This document shows, piece after piece, positions 54,024 through 64,000 of a stretch of DNA of 64,000 bases. Numbering within the stretch: the stretch's first letter is position 1; every line of letters begins with the position of its first letter. Under the pieces are notes generated by a model, which did no database searches, was not told the DNA's origin, and saw only the letters and a program-made list of their open reading frames with translations. This DNA is from Scilla litardierei (Eukaryota; Streptophyta; Magnoliopsida; Asparagales; Asparagaceae): contig CM061142.1 in NCBI GenBank assembly GCA_030789695.1, positions 141,579,637-141,643,636 on the forward strand, in the 5' to 3' direction. Made by a program: the position numbers and the translations under genes.

Positions 54024-55415
54024 TGAATGATCTAGCAATATAAAAAACAGCATGTATCATTTAAACTGAGTAAAATAGACATCCACGCATGTATTTCAAA
54101 CATTTTTCATAGCATGGATCATATTAAAGTGAATTAACATACATGCTTTTTACAGTTTCATAATGTGAATAATTAACAAAGGTTAACATTCACACATGCT
54201 GTTAGGCAGTTTCATTGTAACATTAAACATGGTATTAAAAATAATTAACATCCACGCAATTAATGCATAAGCAATGAAAAAGAAAATGACTTAGGACTAT
54301 GGGATCAGCCAGCCGACACCGAAATAAAAAGAAGTACAGTCCGAAGTTACATCAAAAATAGCATGAAAGAATAAAATACAACTCGGGAACTTCAGAGAGA
54401 AGCCCCTATCACCATTGTGTGTACGCCTTCAGCTCCTTTTTGGTGTCCTTCGGTCTTCTTTTTACATTTATATCCTCACTTACAAATTTCTCTCAAAAAA
54501 AGGAAAAATTGCATGAAATTAAAAAGTGTCGGAAACCTGGCTAATCCCTAAAAACATAGCCTAATTTGCACATCCACGCAGATAATATATTGGAAACATA
54601 CAACCACGCAGATAATCAATCACAGGCATGTAAGGATTAATTTAAATAATCTAAATTGTGTGTGACGTGCAAAAAATTTATTTTGAAAAACTTTTACCTT
54701 TGATCCATATTATTAATGTTTTGTTTACCGCTTTAAAACCCATTAAAGTTTCTTTTAATTATTTTGGGCTTTTTAGGGCCAAAAATAAAAGAAGAAAAAT
54801 TATTTATGTAAATGGGCTAATTTTCTGGCCTTTTGGGCCATGAAAACAACCCATTAGGGTTAATTGGGCCTCCCCCAAAAAATTGGCCCGTTTAGGGTTA
54901 GGGTTTCGGAAAACCCTAGGGGGGGCCTGCGGCGTGTCGCCGCGACGGCTGGCCGCGCAGAACGCGGCCGCCGTGGCGGCGGCGGGCCGCGGCCTATGGC
55001 CGCGGCGTAGAATCGCCGCTGGCGGCGCTTGTGAAGCGCCGCCGTTTTGCCCTACGGGCGTGCGGATTTTTGGATCAATGGTTGGGGGGTAAAAACGGAT
55101 TTTTCAAGTATTTAGATCGCTAAAAACATATTTTTATTGTTTTTAGGCATGCGTATCTAAAAAAAGTGATTTTTATCGTGATTTTAAACTTTTTGATCCT
55201 AAACATGCAGATCTAATGTGAAAAGCAAGTTTAGATCTAAAAAGTTTTGATTATTACCTCTAGATTCGACAAGGGAATCTAGTCGACGGTTGGTGAAGGA
55301 TGCCATTTTCGCTCCCCGTTGAGAAGATTACGATCTTCTTGAATCTGAGCGATTGATGGATCTCCTTCCCCGCGAGCCGTCGTCTCCTCCAACGAGCGTG
55401 ATCGTGCTGATAACG
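54024..55415 (-). other. 5' leader of C
   Basis: Non-coding. It has an AT-rich part, then TTGGGCC motifs and a GC-rich block (54900-55045, GCGGCCGCC-type). The primer site ATCGTGCTGATAACG on the plus strand (55401-55415) abuts the LTR. Confidence 0.65.
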
Positions 55416-55535
55416 TGTTGTGAAGGGAAAAGTAGGGAAAATAGGTGTAGAGGGTTAAGAGCCCCCTACCCTTATATTTATAGCTTTCAATAGTGGGTTG
55501 GATACCCAATTGGGCCAATGGGCCTATTCATAACA
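55416..55535 (-). repeat. 5' LTR of C
   Basis: 120 bp, TGTTGTGAAGGG to CATAACA. Its short length contrasts with the 1.3-1.8-kb LTRs of the Sirevirus-like elements here. Confidence 0.88.
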
Positions 55536-55540
55536 ATTAT

Positions 55541-55876
55541 TATTATTTTATTGCATGTTGTATTATATCAATATTTGAAATTATATTTAGCAGATTTAAA
55601 ACAAGCCTAAAAGCGGTTGTAAAAAATCATAGCTAAAATTAAAATTTGTTTATATCTATCTACGGGATCGACGAATATTACCTCTAGATTAAAAATCTAG
55701 GGAAGATCGAAAGTCCGAGAAGATCAGTAGAGAGAAAATTCCATGCTCCGAATACGCCCAAGAGGAAATCCGCCACGAATAGCAGTAACCAGAGATTCCT
55801 TCGGGCGTAACAAATTAGAGGATGGATTTTGGAGGGTAGAAAAGCTCAAAAAAGAGGAGCAAAAGTGCTGATAACG
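55541..55876 (-). other. Distal 5' leader of D
   Basis: The part of D's leader separated by C. It ends with the primer site GTGCTGATAACG (55865-55876) beside the LTR. No gene. Confidence 0.65.
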
Positions 55877-56052
55877 TGTTAAGAGATATGGAGAAGAGTA
55901 ACCTTGGCCAATGGCCATGGTTCTTTATTTATAAAATTCATATGGCATTCCAAGAGACTATTAGCATACCAAAGGTCTCCACCACATAAAGGGTGGTGGA
56001 GTAATGAGGGGATAAATAGTGAGGAGGCCAAAGGCCTCCTCCACTCACAACA
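55877..56052 (-). repeat. 5' LTR of D
   Basis: 176 bp, nearly identical to 35620-35794 and followed by the ATTCG duplication. Confidence 0.9.
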
Positions 56053-56266
56053 ATTCGGTAATTTTTTTGATTTCATGTGAGAGTTGAACCAGATGTATTA
56101 ATGAGTTTTTGTTAGAAGAGAATTAACCATGGCAAATAGCCATGGTACTATATTTATAAAACTCTCATGTTGATTTGGGAGTCCAAGGACCTCCCCACTA
56201 ACTTAGTGGGGAGTAATGGAGAGTGATGAGGGGAGGGAGGCCAAAGGCCTCCCTCAACTCACAACA
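56053..56266 (-). repeat. LTR fragment of M/F, right of D
   Basis: Continues the LTR cut by D. It contains TTAACCATGGCAAATAGCC and GAGGCCAAAGGCCTCC, similar to the LTR of D, and ends CTCACAACA before a polypurine tract (minus GATGAGGGGGAG). Confidence 0.5.
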
Positions 56267-56279
56267 CTCCCCCTCATCT

Positions 56280-59200
56280 CTCCATTACCTTGGGTTAAGC
56301 ATATGAATACTTCAGGATTCAGTATGCCAATGGGGTGGATACTTCTGAATCCAGAGCCACTGTGGTTGCCTCGTTAAAACCTTAGCTGTGGAAAACCCAG
56401 TGGGAAAAACCAGCAGCTTAAGGGAAAAGAGTACAACTATCGAGGGACTCATCCTGATCTGTACAAGCTTCAGGCTTGCAGATCTCCTATGTATCTATAC
56501 AATCATATCCTATTCGTCTATACATCCATTATGTTCTGAAAGAAAATACAATTATCACTCATCTATACAAGTTTCACTCATCTAGCGGCTATTGGAAGGC
56601 AGAGTCGCTCTGGAGTGTAATGCTCTTCGAAGTTGGTAGATGACTCCACTAAAGTATTCTTTGAATCAGTCTTCAGTGTGTCTGCAAGGTACTGCTAGAC
56701 CTGGCTGAGCGTTTTCAATACTTGCTTCGTGGATGATGAGCTTCTCAGAAGATGTAGACATTGGATGATGATGTGTATATATTTAGGAGGTGGCCGGCCT
56801 ATTGTGTTTCAGTCATCGAGATGATCTTTAAACCTGCATATGCAATATATATTCCTTGACCCTTGGAAGTTGCGCAGAAGCAGCCTATCCTTGGTCTAGT
56901 GTTGCTCTCCAGGACAACACTGTATCTGGTTAACAACTTTACTGGAGACGTTCTATCAAAGATACGTGCAGTTGGCCAGATAATACACTAGAGCTAGGCT
57001 CTTCGGGATCTAGGATGTCCTCCCCCTCTTCCAGCTACTGGAAGGTGGCATAAATAAGCATCCATTTTTAATAGGTTGCAAAATGACATCATTCTTCATA
57101 AACTCCAGGTGTATGAAGAATATGAAAGGGTTCCACCACGAAGGTGTTTAATATGTAAGCCGAGACATATTCGGCATGATTAATAATAGTTCATCTTCAG
57201 GATGATTAATGTCATCTTCAGGATGATGGTTCATCTCCAAGATGATAGTTCATCTTCAGGATGATTAATGTCATCTTCAGGATGATAGTTCATCTTCAGG
57301 ATGATTATTGCCATCTTCAGGATGATTAATGTCATCGTCAGAATGATCGTTATACCTAGGTTTTTCATTTCCAAGGTATGCTTTAAAGCTATCTGAAATC
57401 TCAATGGTCTCTGCTGGAGATCCTATTAGCTTTAAGTCGACTATATGTAAGGCAAATATAACAAATCCTGTCAACGATCTTTCGAAAAAGATACAAGGTC
57501 AGAATATTGATTAAGATCAACTAATGATCTTTGTAGCCTTTATGGAGAAGACGTTTCTACGTTTCTCTTTCATCTCTGGTGGTAGAGTATACCCTTCTGG
57601 AAGTTTAATATAGATCTCTATATCTATATTGCCGTATATATATGCAGTCACAATGTCCATGAGCTGCATGTATTGGCTTTTGCAGAGAAGTGTAGGCTTA
57701 GTAGGAAAATGATCACATTTCCTTCATTTCAATTTCTTTATGAAATCCGAATTATATTTCACAGGTTTTTACACATTCAGGTGTATGGACTACTGGTCCA
57801 AAGACTTTGCTTTTCAAGAGTGAGTCCAGCTCTACTCTTATTGCCTCCTCCCACTTTGGCCATTCTATGCGTTTACGCAATAGAAAAGTGGGTAGACGTC
57901 AGCGTCGTATTCAGTGACATGAACGAAAATAGCGAAAGCAAAACCGTCGTCGACGACTGTGCTATATCTGTCCAGTACCTCTCCAGTACGTACGTAATAA
58001 AATGATGTTTCTCCTGTTGTTTCCTCTGCAGGGGAAATTAGGAGTGGAGAGGTTGCTGGTCTGAGCTCATCATCCTGTGGTTGGATCATTTTGATATATC
58101 CATGTATCTTCCTCTTTTGAGGAATTTTATATTTTGAACCTGGCAGGCGTCCTCTTTTCAATTGAGGTACAACCAATTCTGCTGCCGGTGGATTGCATCC
58201 ATCTTTGGGAAAGTCAATCCTAGCTGGCGTGTTGGCAACATGGACGTGTGAACGAACAATCTTCTGGTTGTCCGCAAATTTATCCGTCAATTGATGTACT
58301 TTAGTCTGAATGTGAAAGATCTTCTGGATCTCAACTTCACACAGAAAAAGTATGCGGATCATAACGAGATGATGACTTTTGTGTCCAATGAGATGGTCTT
58401 AGAAGCTTCAGGCTTCTTTAGACTGCGTGCCTATTTCAATGAGATTTTGCTCATCAAATTCATATTTTTCAAGACTTGGTGGTAAACCATAAGCAAGCAG
58501 CATCAGCAATAAGATATGGCAACAAGCGGGCCGTATCGTGATAAGCGATGCGGAATGCAGTGTGATGGTCCCTAAACATCAACAGGGAACTGCGATTTTA
58601 CAATGGACGTGAAATCCATTGGAGTCTCTTTACCAGAGACTCTGCTAACCCATTATGAGTTTGAACATGTTGCAGGATGTTCAATTTTAATGCCAGTTGC
58701 TTGGCTGACGTCTTGAATGATATGTGTAGTAAATTCACCCACATTATAAGCTTTTGAGAAAGCTAGGTTGCGAGTGAATATAAAGGCACACATAAGACCA
58801 TCTAGTAGATGCATATATCAATACAGTAATGAAGTACCGAAAATGGGCCATGTGCGGGGTGAATAGGCCCGCAAAGGTCACCATGTATTCTCTCAATGAA
58901 GCCAGGAGACTCTAAACCCACTTTCAGGAGGAAAGGTCTCTCTATTAGTTTTCCCTTATGACAAAGGGGGACAATGAAACTCAACCTTTTTGAAGAATCT
59001 TCAGGCTCTCCAATGGATTCATTTGATGATGCATCCATCATCACTGATCCAGGATGACCAAGTCCATTTTGCCAGAGTTAAAAACTATGGCAAAGAAAGG
59101 CACTTCTGGTGCTCAGTCGAGTTGGCTTTCTATAGGATGAATATCTGTAATTATAGGGGCCCGATGGGGGTCCAATGAGATCGTAAGTAGATGGTCTTCT

Positions 59201-59420
59201 GGCCATTCTTTTGACGAGTTACATATTGAAATTCAATATATATTATCCACAATTTTCAAGTTATTTCCGTTAAAAGAAATATCCTTGAAAATTGGAGATT
59301 TCCTATATGTTTAAGAGGAGAATTTGCATCTTATAGTCTCGTTGTATGTGGGAGCAATATCAATGCTACACCAGTGCAACGAGGCACTGTCCACAATATT
59401 CTATACTTCATCTATCAGTA
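56280..59420 (-). pseudogene. Decayed pol of F
   Basis: Recognisable pieces: integrase (CHKGKLIERPFLLKVGLESP, RIHGDLCGPIHPAHGPF, 58800-59000); the integrase-RT linker (HQLTDKFADNQKIVRSHV, CNPPAAELVVPQLKRGR, 57900-58340); an RT remnant with YVDD changed to HIVD (LHIVDLKLIGSPAE, near 57420-57460). A 21-bp minisatellite has expanded inside RT (57186-57350). RNase H is barely detectable. Clearly non-functional. Confidence 0.65.
57186..57350. repeat. Minisatellite inside the F RT remnant
   Basis: About seven units of 21-23 bp containing TCATCTTCAGGATGA, itself an imperfect palindrome. D has no such sequence at the matching site, so it arose after insertion. Confidence 0.8.
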
Positions 59421-59533
59421 AAACGAAATTTTATTTAAGTCAAAGAAAAAGACATTCAAAATAAAAGTTCGTACTTAAGCAAATTAAAGATGAAGCAACA
59501 TTGAATTTTAAATGCATAGATAAAAGATGAAGC

Positions 59534-60544
59534 TTAATCGAGCAAGTTGTCGTTCTCGAAGTCTTTTGCAGTGAACATCTTTGGTGGCTGAACAGCCGCC
59601 AAGTTTGTTTCAGGCAGAGACTTCTGCCTCGCCTGATATAGTTCCTGGTGGTGGCGATGAGTGCGGCAGATTCTGGACCAATGGCCAGTCATGTCGCATC
59701 TATGGCATTTATCCTCCCAGTTCTTCTTAGGAAGTGACACTTGGTCAGTGTTCTTTTACTTCCATATGAAGTTACTTTTTCTTGTATTGTTGTTGTTGGA
59801 TGGGGGTGCTACTCCTCGTCCATTCTTCATCACAGCTTTCCCTTTATTATTAGCCTTCTTCTTATTTTTCCACTTCTGGGGAGAAACGTGGTGGGCTTCA
59901 GGGATAGGTGCAGTGCCAGCTGAACGTAAATTATGAGTGGCTAGTAGTAAATCTCGATTCTGCTCTGCCCTAAGTAGGCATGAGATCAGATCAGAGAATT
60001 TCGTGAAGTTGTGTTCACGATACTGCTGCATGAGGATTGCATCTTTCTCTTGAAACGAGGTAAATGTCTTTTCCAACATGCGTTGTTCTGTCACTTCTTC
60101 ACCGCACAACTTCAGGCGTGAGGTGATGTTATGAAGTGCAGAATTATACTCAGTGACGGACTTATAGTCCTGAAGTCTGAGGTTTTCCCACTCATAACTT
60201 GCACGCAGTAATATAACATCAATTTGATGTTTATACCGTGCCTCCAGCGCTGTCCACAGGTCCTTTGGGTCCTCAACCGTTAAGTATTCGGCCTTTAAGG
60301 TCCGATCTATATGTTTCCTAATGTAGATTATGGCTTTCGCCTTATCTACATCGGATACAGTGGTTGGGGTGCCGCTGATGGATGCAGCAGAAGCATCGGC
60401 CGCTGCTGGGGCCGAGGAAGGAGCCAAAATGGACCCAAGAAGGGCCATCGAACGCAAGTGGAACTTCAGGTCCACTCGCCAACTCAGGTAATTCTTCCCT
60501 GCAGAGTCAAGGACTTCGAAATCGACGCTTGCCAATTTTGCCAT
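59534..60544 (-). pseudogene. gag: Gag of F, nearly intact
   Basis: Natural start MAKLASVDFEVLDSAGKNYL at 60544, then 262 open residues through AKAIIYIRKHIDRTLKAEYL and SRLKLCGEEVTEQRMLEKTF. A single TAA at 59756 (K-stop-K) interrupts. The same frame then continues to zinc knuckle CHRCDMTGHWSRIC and a stop at 59534. Much better preserved than F's pol. Confidence 0.8.
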
Positions 60545-61180
60545 TTATCTACGCAATTTAAAATAAGCATGAATTTATTTAAAATTGAAATTCACGCATA
60601 ACAAATAAAGTAAGCAAAATGTGGGGATCGGCCAGATACCCAAAAATGTACAAAGTCCAAAGTCCGAATATACAGTCCATAAAGAAAAGAAAAATACAAC
60701 TTAGAAACCCAGAATGGGTCCCTATATTTCCAAATTTACCCCTCCGTCTTCATTTTGTCGGTACACCGGTCTTTGGCATAAATACATATATTCTTCACTT
60801 ACAAATTCTCTCAAAAAGAAAATAAAATTGCAAGGAATTTAAAGGGTATCAAATTGGCCGATCCCAAAAATCACATTTTAGCTTACATAAACATCCACGC
60901 AGTTTATAAATGCTACAGGCACAAAATAAACAACCACGCATGTATATAACACATGCATATATTAAATGGAAAAATAGGCTAGAAAATATAATAATCTCTC
61001 GGACCACGGGGAGACGTCATACACCGTTAGGTTAGTTTACTAACGGCAGAGCGGTCGCAAGATCCTTGAGATAATTATATTTCCGAAAAATCCTAATATT
61101 CCATAAATTAATAATAATGCAAGAGTGTTATAATTTTAGCAATATGAAGCGACAGGCTCATTAAAATAAATTAATATTTT
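60545..61180 (-). other. 5' leader of F, proximal part
   Basis: Non-coding and closely matching D at 40584-41200. No gene. Confidence 0.6.
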
Positions 61181-61910
61181 GAATGGGGCTGCAGGCCCAT
61201 AAATATTAATCATTATAATATATTATTATTATTTGGGCTGCAGGCCCATTTGCCAAAAACTAACAAATAAAGTATTGCAATTTAATTAACTTGGCTTCAG
61301 GCCGAATTAGTCAAAGTAAAATATCATTAATACTTGAGCTTCAGGCCCATTGGCAAAATTTTAATTGACAAAATAAACTTGCAATTGGATTTACTGGGCT
61401 TGTAGCCCAATTGGGAAAACCCGAATAATAATTAAGCTGAATGTGGCTGCAGGCCCGTAAAACTTATTCTCATGTATAATCTGGGCCTCAGGCCCAATTA
61501 AACAGCTAAACTACTGTAATAATCAAAATTTTAATTAACACAATGAAGATTGCAATTGGGATTACTGGGCTTCAGGCCCAAATTTGGTAGGCAAAAAGTT
61601 AGTATAAAGCCAAACTGGGGCTGCCGGCCCATAAATACAATATTAAGAAACTGTATTAAAATAGCTTCTAGACCAATAAATCAAAAGTAATATGTGGGCC
61701 ACATGACAAGTGGCAAAAATTTAAATAAATTTTTAAGGAATGCAATAAGAATTAATAGGCTTCAGGCCCGTATTTGGTATGCAAAAATAATAACGGTTAA
61801 GTAATTGGGGCTGCAGGCCCATAGAATTTATTAAGTTATTGGTAGGCACAAATGGACTGAAGGCCCAACAATAAGGCTATCAAATTTAATTAAATTAAGC
61901 AAAATCAGCC
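61180..61910. repeat. GGCCCA motif array in F leader
   Basis: About twelve copies of a GGGCTGCAGGCCCA-like motif near 61187, 61236, 61294, 61338, 61397, 61446, 61484, 61567, 61616, 61767, 61808 and 61850, separated by AT-rich spacers of 40-150 bp. Confidence 0.7.
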
Positions 61911-62300
61911 ATTCAGCCCATTTTTGGGTTGTGGAATGCAAAGAATCCCAAAAACCCTAAGTTTGTCCCCTCAAATTCCTCCCCGTCTATTACTGGTTTC
62001 GGCTAGCGCCGACGAACAGAAGTAGCCGGGGGGGAGACCAGAACCCCCGGGGAGGGCGCGGACGAAATCAGAGGTCACGTGAACACAGAAAAACGCCACA
62101 GAACATTCCCTTCTGGGTAAATTGCATCGGATAACGTGGGCAAACACATAACGAAATATGTATTAAAAATTATAAATAAGTGAATACTGTTGGATGAAAA
62201 TAAACTCAAGAGAGAGAGAGAGAGAGATCATTTCATTGCTAAGAATGAGTAACCATAACTAAGAGCCATGGTTCTCTATTTATTTATTGTAATTTTAGCC
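61911..62300 (-). other. Distal leader and LTR remnant of F
   Basis: CTATTACTGGTTTCGGCTA matches D at 41591. D's large poly-C block is represented only by a short GGGGGGAG/CCCCCGGGG run. A (GA)n lies at 62213-62227. No gene. Confidence 0.5.
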
Positions 62301-62311
62301 TGTAAGGATCA

Positions 62312-62338
62312 ATACACTAGGGGGGGTGAATAGTGTAT
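62312..62338 (-). promoter_or_regulatory. LTR-end hairpin of G
   Basis: ATACACTA and TAGTGTAT form a perfect 8-bp stem around an 11-nt loop, sense TTCACCCCCCC, 11 nt from the LTR end. Confidence 0.7.
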
Positions 62339-62977
62339 ATTAAAAAATTGTCGCAAATAAAATGTTAGTAATATTTGCAAAGATGGCACAGAAATAAAAT
62401 GACAAGTGCGGAAAATTAAATCAATCGCAAACACAGAGATTTATCCTGGTTCGGATCCTTGTGATCCTACTCCAGTCCTCTACCCCGTAGAGATTTTCAA
62501 TCCACTATAATCACTTGCCCCGCAAGCACGAACTTACAAAAATGGCGACACTCCCCGTGTCCCAAACTTTGTACAATCTCTAAACAGAGATTCCAACCTG
62601 TTAAATAAGAAATAGAAAAACACATATAGCCTTGTTATAAATTTCAGAGAATGAATTCAAGGATGGTGTTTAGAAGATGAACTTCAAGATGTAAAAGATA
62701 TGTAATGAAGCGCAACACTTGAAGTTCTCTGGTTCATAAAAGAAGAGAGAGATCTATTGATATCTTCTTGCAATTATGAACACAAACAACTTTCCAAAAG
62801 TGATGTTGAAAATCCAAGTTCTTCCATTCTTAAATGAAGAGAGAAATCTAATGATTTCTTCTTACAAATAAGAAAAGAACAACTAATGGCAGAATTACTT
62901 AAGAAAATCAATGACTTGCTTTCAACAAAATCAGAATTTAGAAGAGGAAAGTGTGTGGAAAATGAGAGGGGGTACCC

Positions 62978-63068
62978 CTCCTTTTATAGGTTTTAGAAAC
63001 GGTTGTGAACGGCTCTAAAAGAGACGTTGCACAACGTTCAGAAACTGAGAGGAACGTTGGAGAACGGT
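62978..63068 (-). promoter_or_regulatory. TATA box and AACGG/AACGTT sites of LTR G
   Basis: The minus strand reads CCTATAAAAGGAGG (about 62978-62991). Upstream, AACGGT, AACGGC, GACGTT, AACGTT, AACGTT and AACGGT start at 62998, 63008, 63023, 63033, 63053 and 63063, mostly 10 or 20 bp apart. AACGG is the core of MYB-bound (MSA-type) sites. Confidence 0.5.
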
Positions 63069-64000
63069 CAGAAACTGTTCTGGAAAGTTTCAGTCCCAAA
63101 AGCATTTTGGCATGCTACGAAAATTTGTAGCCTGCCAATTTTGTAACGGTAACAAACGGTCACAAAATTTTGGTGACGTGGAATAGACAACGGATAGATA
63201 CTTTTCTGAAAGTATCAAGCAAAAATATAACTGTTTTGGTAGGCTAGGAGAATTCCTAGTAGGCTAGTACTGAAAAATACGAATTTTGACTTAGGATCAA
63301 ATGAGTTAGGAGATGATGTAGATTTGAGCTTTAGGGATATATGATAAGATATAACCAAGGCCCTGAAGCTATCTAAAAAGTAAAAATTACATCATTCCGT
63401 AGATACGTGTTTCACACGTAATTTGAGTAGCAAGGTTGTTTTTGCAGAATCTCCTTGTACTTTGATCATATGCGTGATGTGAATGAATTTGCGTTGAAGC
63501 TGCACATCTGCATAGATAAAGTTAGTAACATGAAATATATTGATTTGTCACATCAAAACCTTATGGAAGAGAGGATGGAAATTCCAAGTTCCAACATTCT
63601 CCCCCTTTTTGATGATGACAAATAATGAAGTATCAAATGTGAATAATGAAGTATCAAATGTGAGTTAATCAAGTGTTAATAAGTATAATATGTATTAACA
63701 TGAACAAGTGTGATGTTGATATGTTATAAAGAGTTTAAATGAAATATTACTCCCCCTGAGTATATGAATATAAACTCCCCCTGAATATATGCATATTTCT
63801 CCCCCTTTGTCATCCACAAAAAGTGGAAAAGAGAAATTGGCAGGCTACGATTTTTCGTAGCAGGCCAAATTAGAAAACGAAGGAAATTTAAAAAGGAACA
63901 GAAATAGGTTATGTAGGGAGCATATAAGGAACAAAAGTAACGAACACGTAAAGTAACGAACACCAAATCAGAGAGATGAAGTACACAAAAGAACTATCAT

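Larger units (their letters stand above)
42395..55535 (-). mobile_element. Element C: Ty1/copia with 120-bp LTRs, nested in D
   Basis: LTRs at 42395-42541 (expanded) and 55416-55535, with an exact ATTAT duplication (42390-42394 and 55536-55540). Without nested B it is about 6.7 kb. It is related to D in gag, pol, primer site and layout. Element B interrupts it in the RNase H region. Confidence 0.88.
35620..56052 (-). mobile_element. Element D: Ty1/copia LTR retrotransposon with short LTRs
   Basis: LTRs 35620-35794 and 55877-56052 with an exact ATTCG duplication (35615-35619 and 56053-56057). Without nested C the element is about 7.3 kb. It has gag and pol in copia order, all with lesions, and an unusually long, GC-rich 5' leader. 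Gag and protease type suggest an Ale/Retrofit-like lineage. Element C is inserted in the leader. Confidence 0.9.
56267..62300 (-). mobile_element. Element F: old copia relative of D
   Basis: Minus-strand copy with the same order as D: 3' end, decayed pol (57200-59420), gag (59534-60544) and a long leader with GGCCCA motifs. By eye gag is above 90% similar to D at the DNA level, while pol is nearer 88% and full of small deletions. The right edge (62136-62300) has a primer-like GGATAACGTG and LTR-like CCATGGTTCTCTATTTATTT, cut by G. Confidence 0.7.
62301..64000 (-). mobile_element. Element G: Sirevirus-like element (3' LTR and 3' region only)
   Basis: The LTR spans 62301-63596 (TGTAAGGATC to TTCCAACA), followed by a polypurine tract (minus AAAAAGGGGGAGAA, 63597-63610). 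Further GGGGGAG-type runs near 63751, 63775 and 63800 follow the Sirevirus pattern. No coding region is reached before the window ends. Confidence 0.8.

Overview
The window is intergenic DNA from a large, repeat-rich flowering-plant genome, probably a eudicot. I find no convincing host gene, tRNA or rRNA. Nearly every base belongs to nested transposable elements: Ty1/copia and Ty3/gypsy LTR retrotransposons, L1-type LINEs, a hAT-like element and foldback elements. Plant origin is shown by TGGTATCAGAGC initiator-tRNA primer sites, plant copia gag and pol domains, a Tat-type gypsy element with an antisense gene, and GT-AG introns.

Layout. 1-2700: 3' end and 1.8-kb LTR of element L (+). 2757-3740 and 18560-20283: an old, unclassified element N, split by element K. 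K (3741-18559, -, TSD ATACT) is a decayed Ty3/gypsy element with an antisense gene and a tandem-repeat block. It is interrupted by A (8763-16151, +, TSD GGCTT) and by a hAT-like insertion (16667-17124). 20284-33708: two L1-type LINEs, P (+) and J (-), tail to tail across one (AT)n array; J is split by H (23742-30713, -, TSD CTCCA). 33742-34497: two foldback elements. 34498-62300: a stack of related copia elements with short LTRs. D (35620-56052, -, TSD ATTCG) contains C (42395-55535, -, TSD ATTAT), which contains B (43537-49825, -). Pieces of older relatives M and F flank the stack. 62301-64000: start of another Sirevirus-like element, G (-).

How the parts work together. A, H and B have gag but no protease, integrase or reverse transcriptase, so they must be moved by a partner element outside the window. 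A also carries a second gene with its own 5' intron. C, D and F encode gag, protease, integrase, RT and RNase H, but all are broken by stops and frameshifts. Five exact target-site duplications fix the nesting order K then A, J then H, and D then C. B lies inside C but has no intact right-hand duplication.

The most interesting signals are structural. (1) The Sirevirus-like LTRs end in a hairpin whose pyrimidine-rich loop is conserved while its stem differs between elements and stays complementary. (2) Three LTRs carry unrelated palindromes upstream of TATA, spaced 21 bp, 21-23 bp or 42 bp apart, and a fourth has shorter sites at 10-bp steps. (3) The U5 of L holds five hairpins with one shared loop and different compensated stems. 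(4) The copia elements with short LTRs appear to be primed by an internal fragment of tRNA-Ile. All counts and alignments were made by eye.
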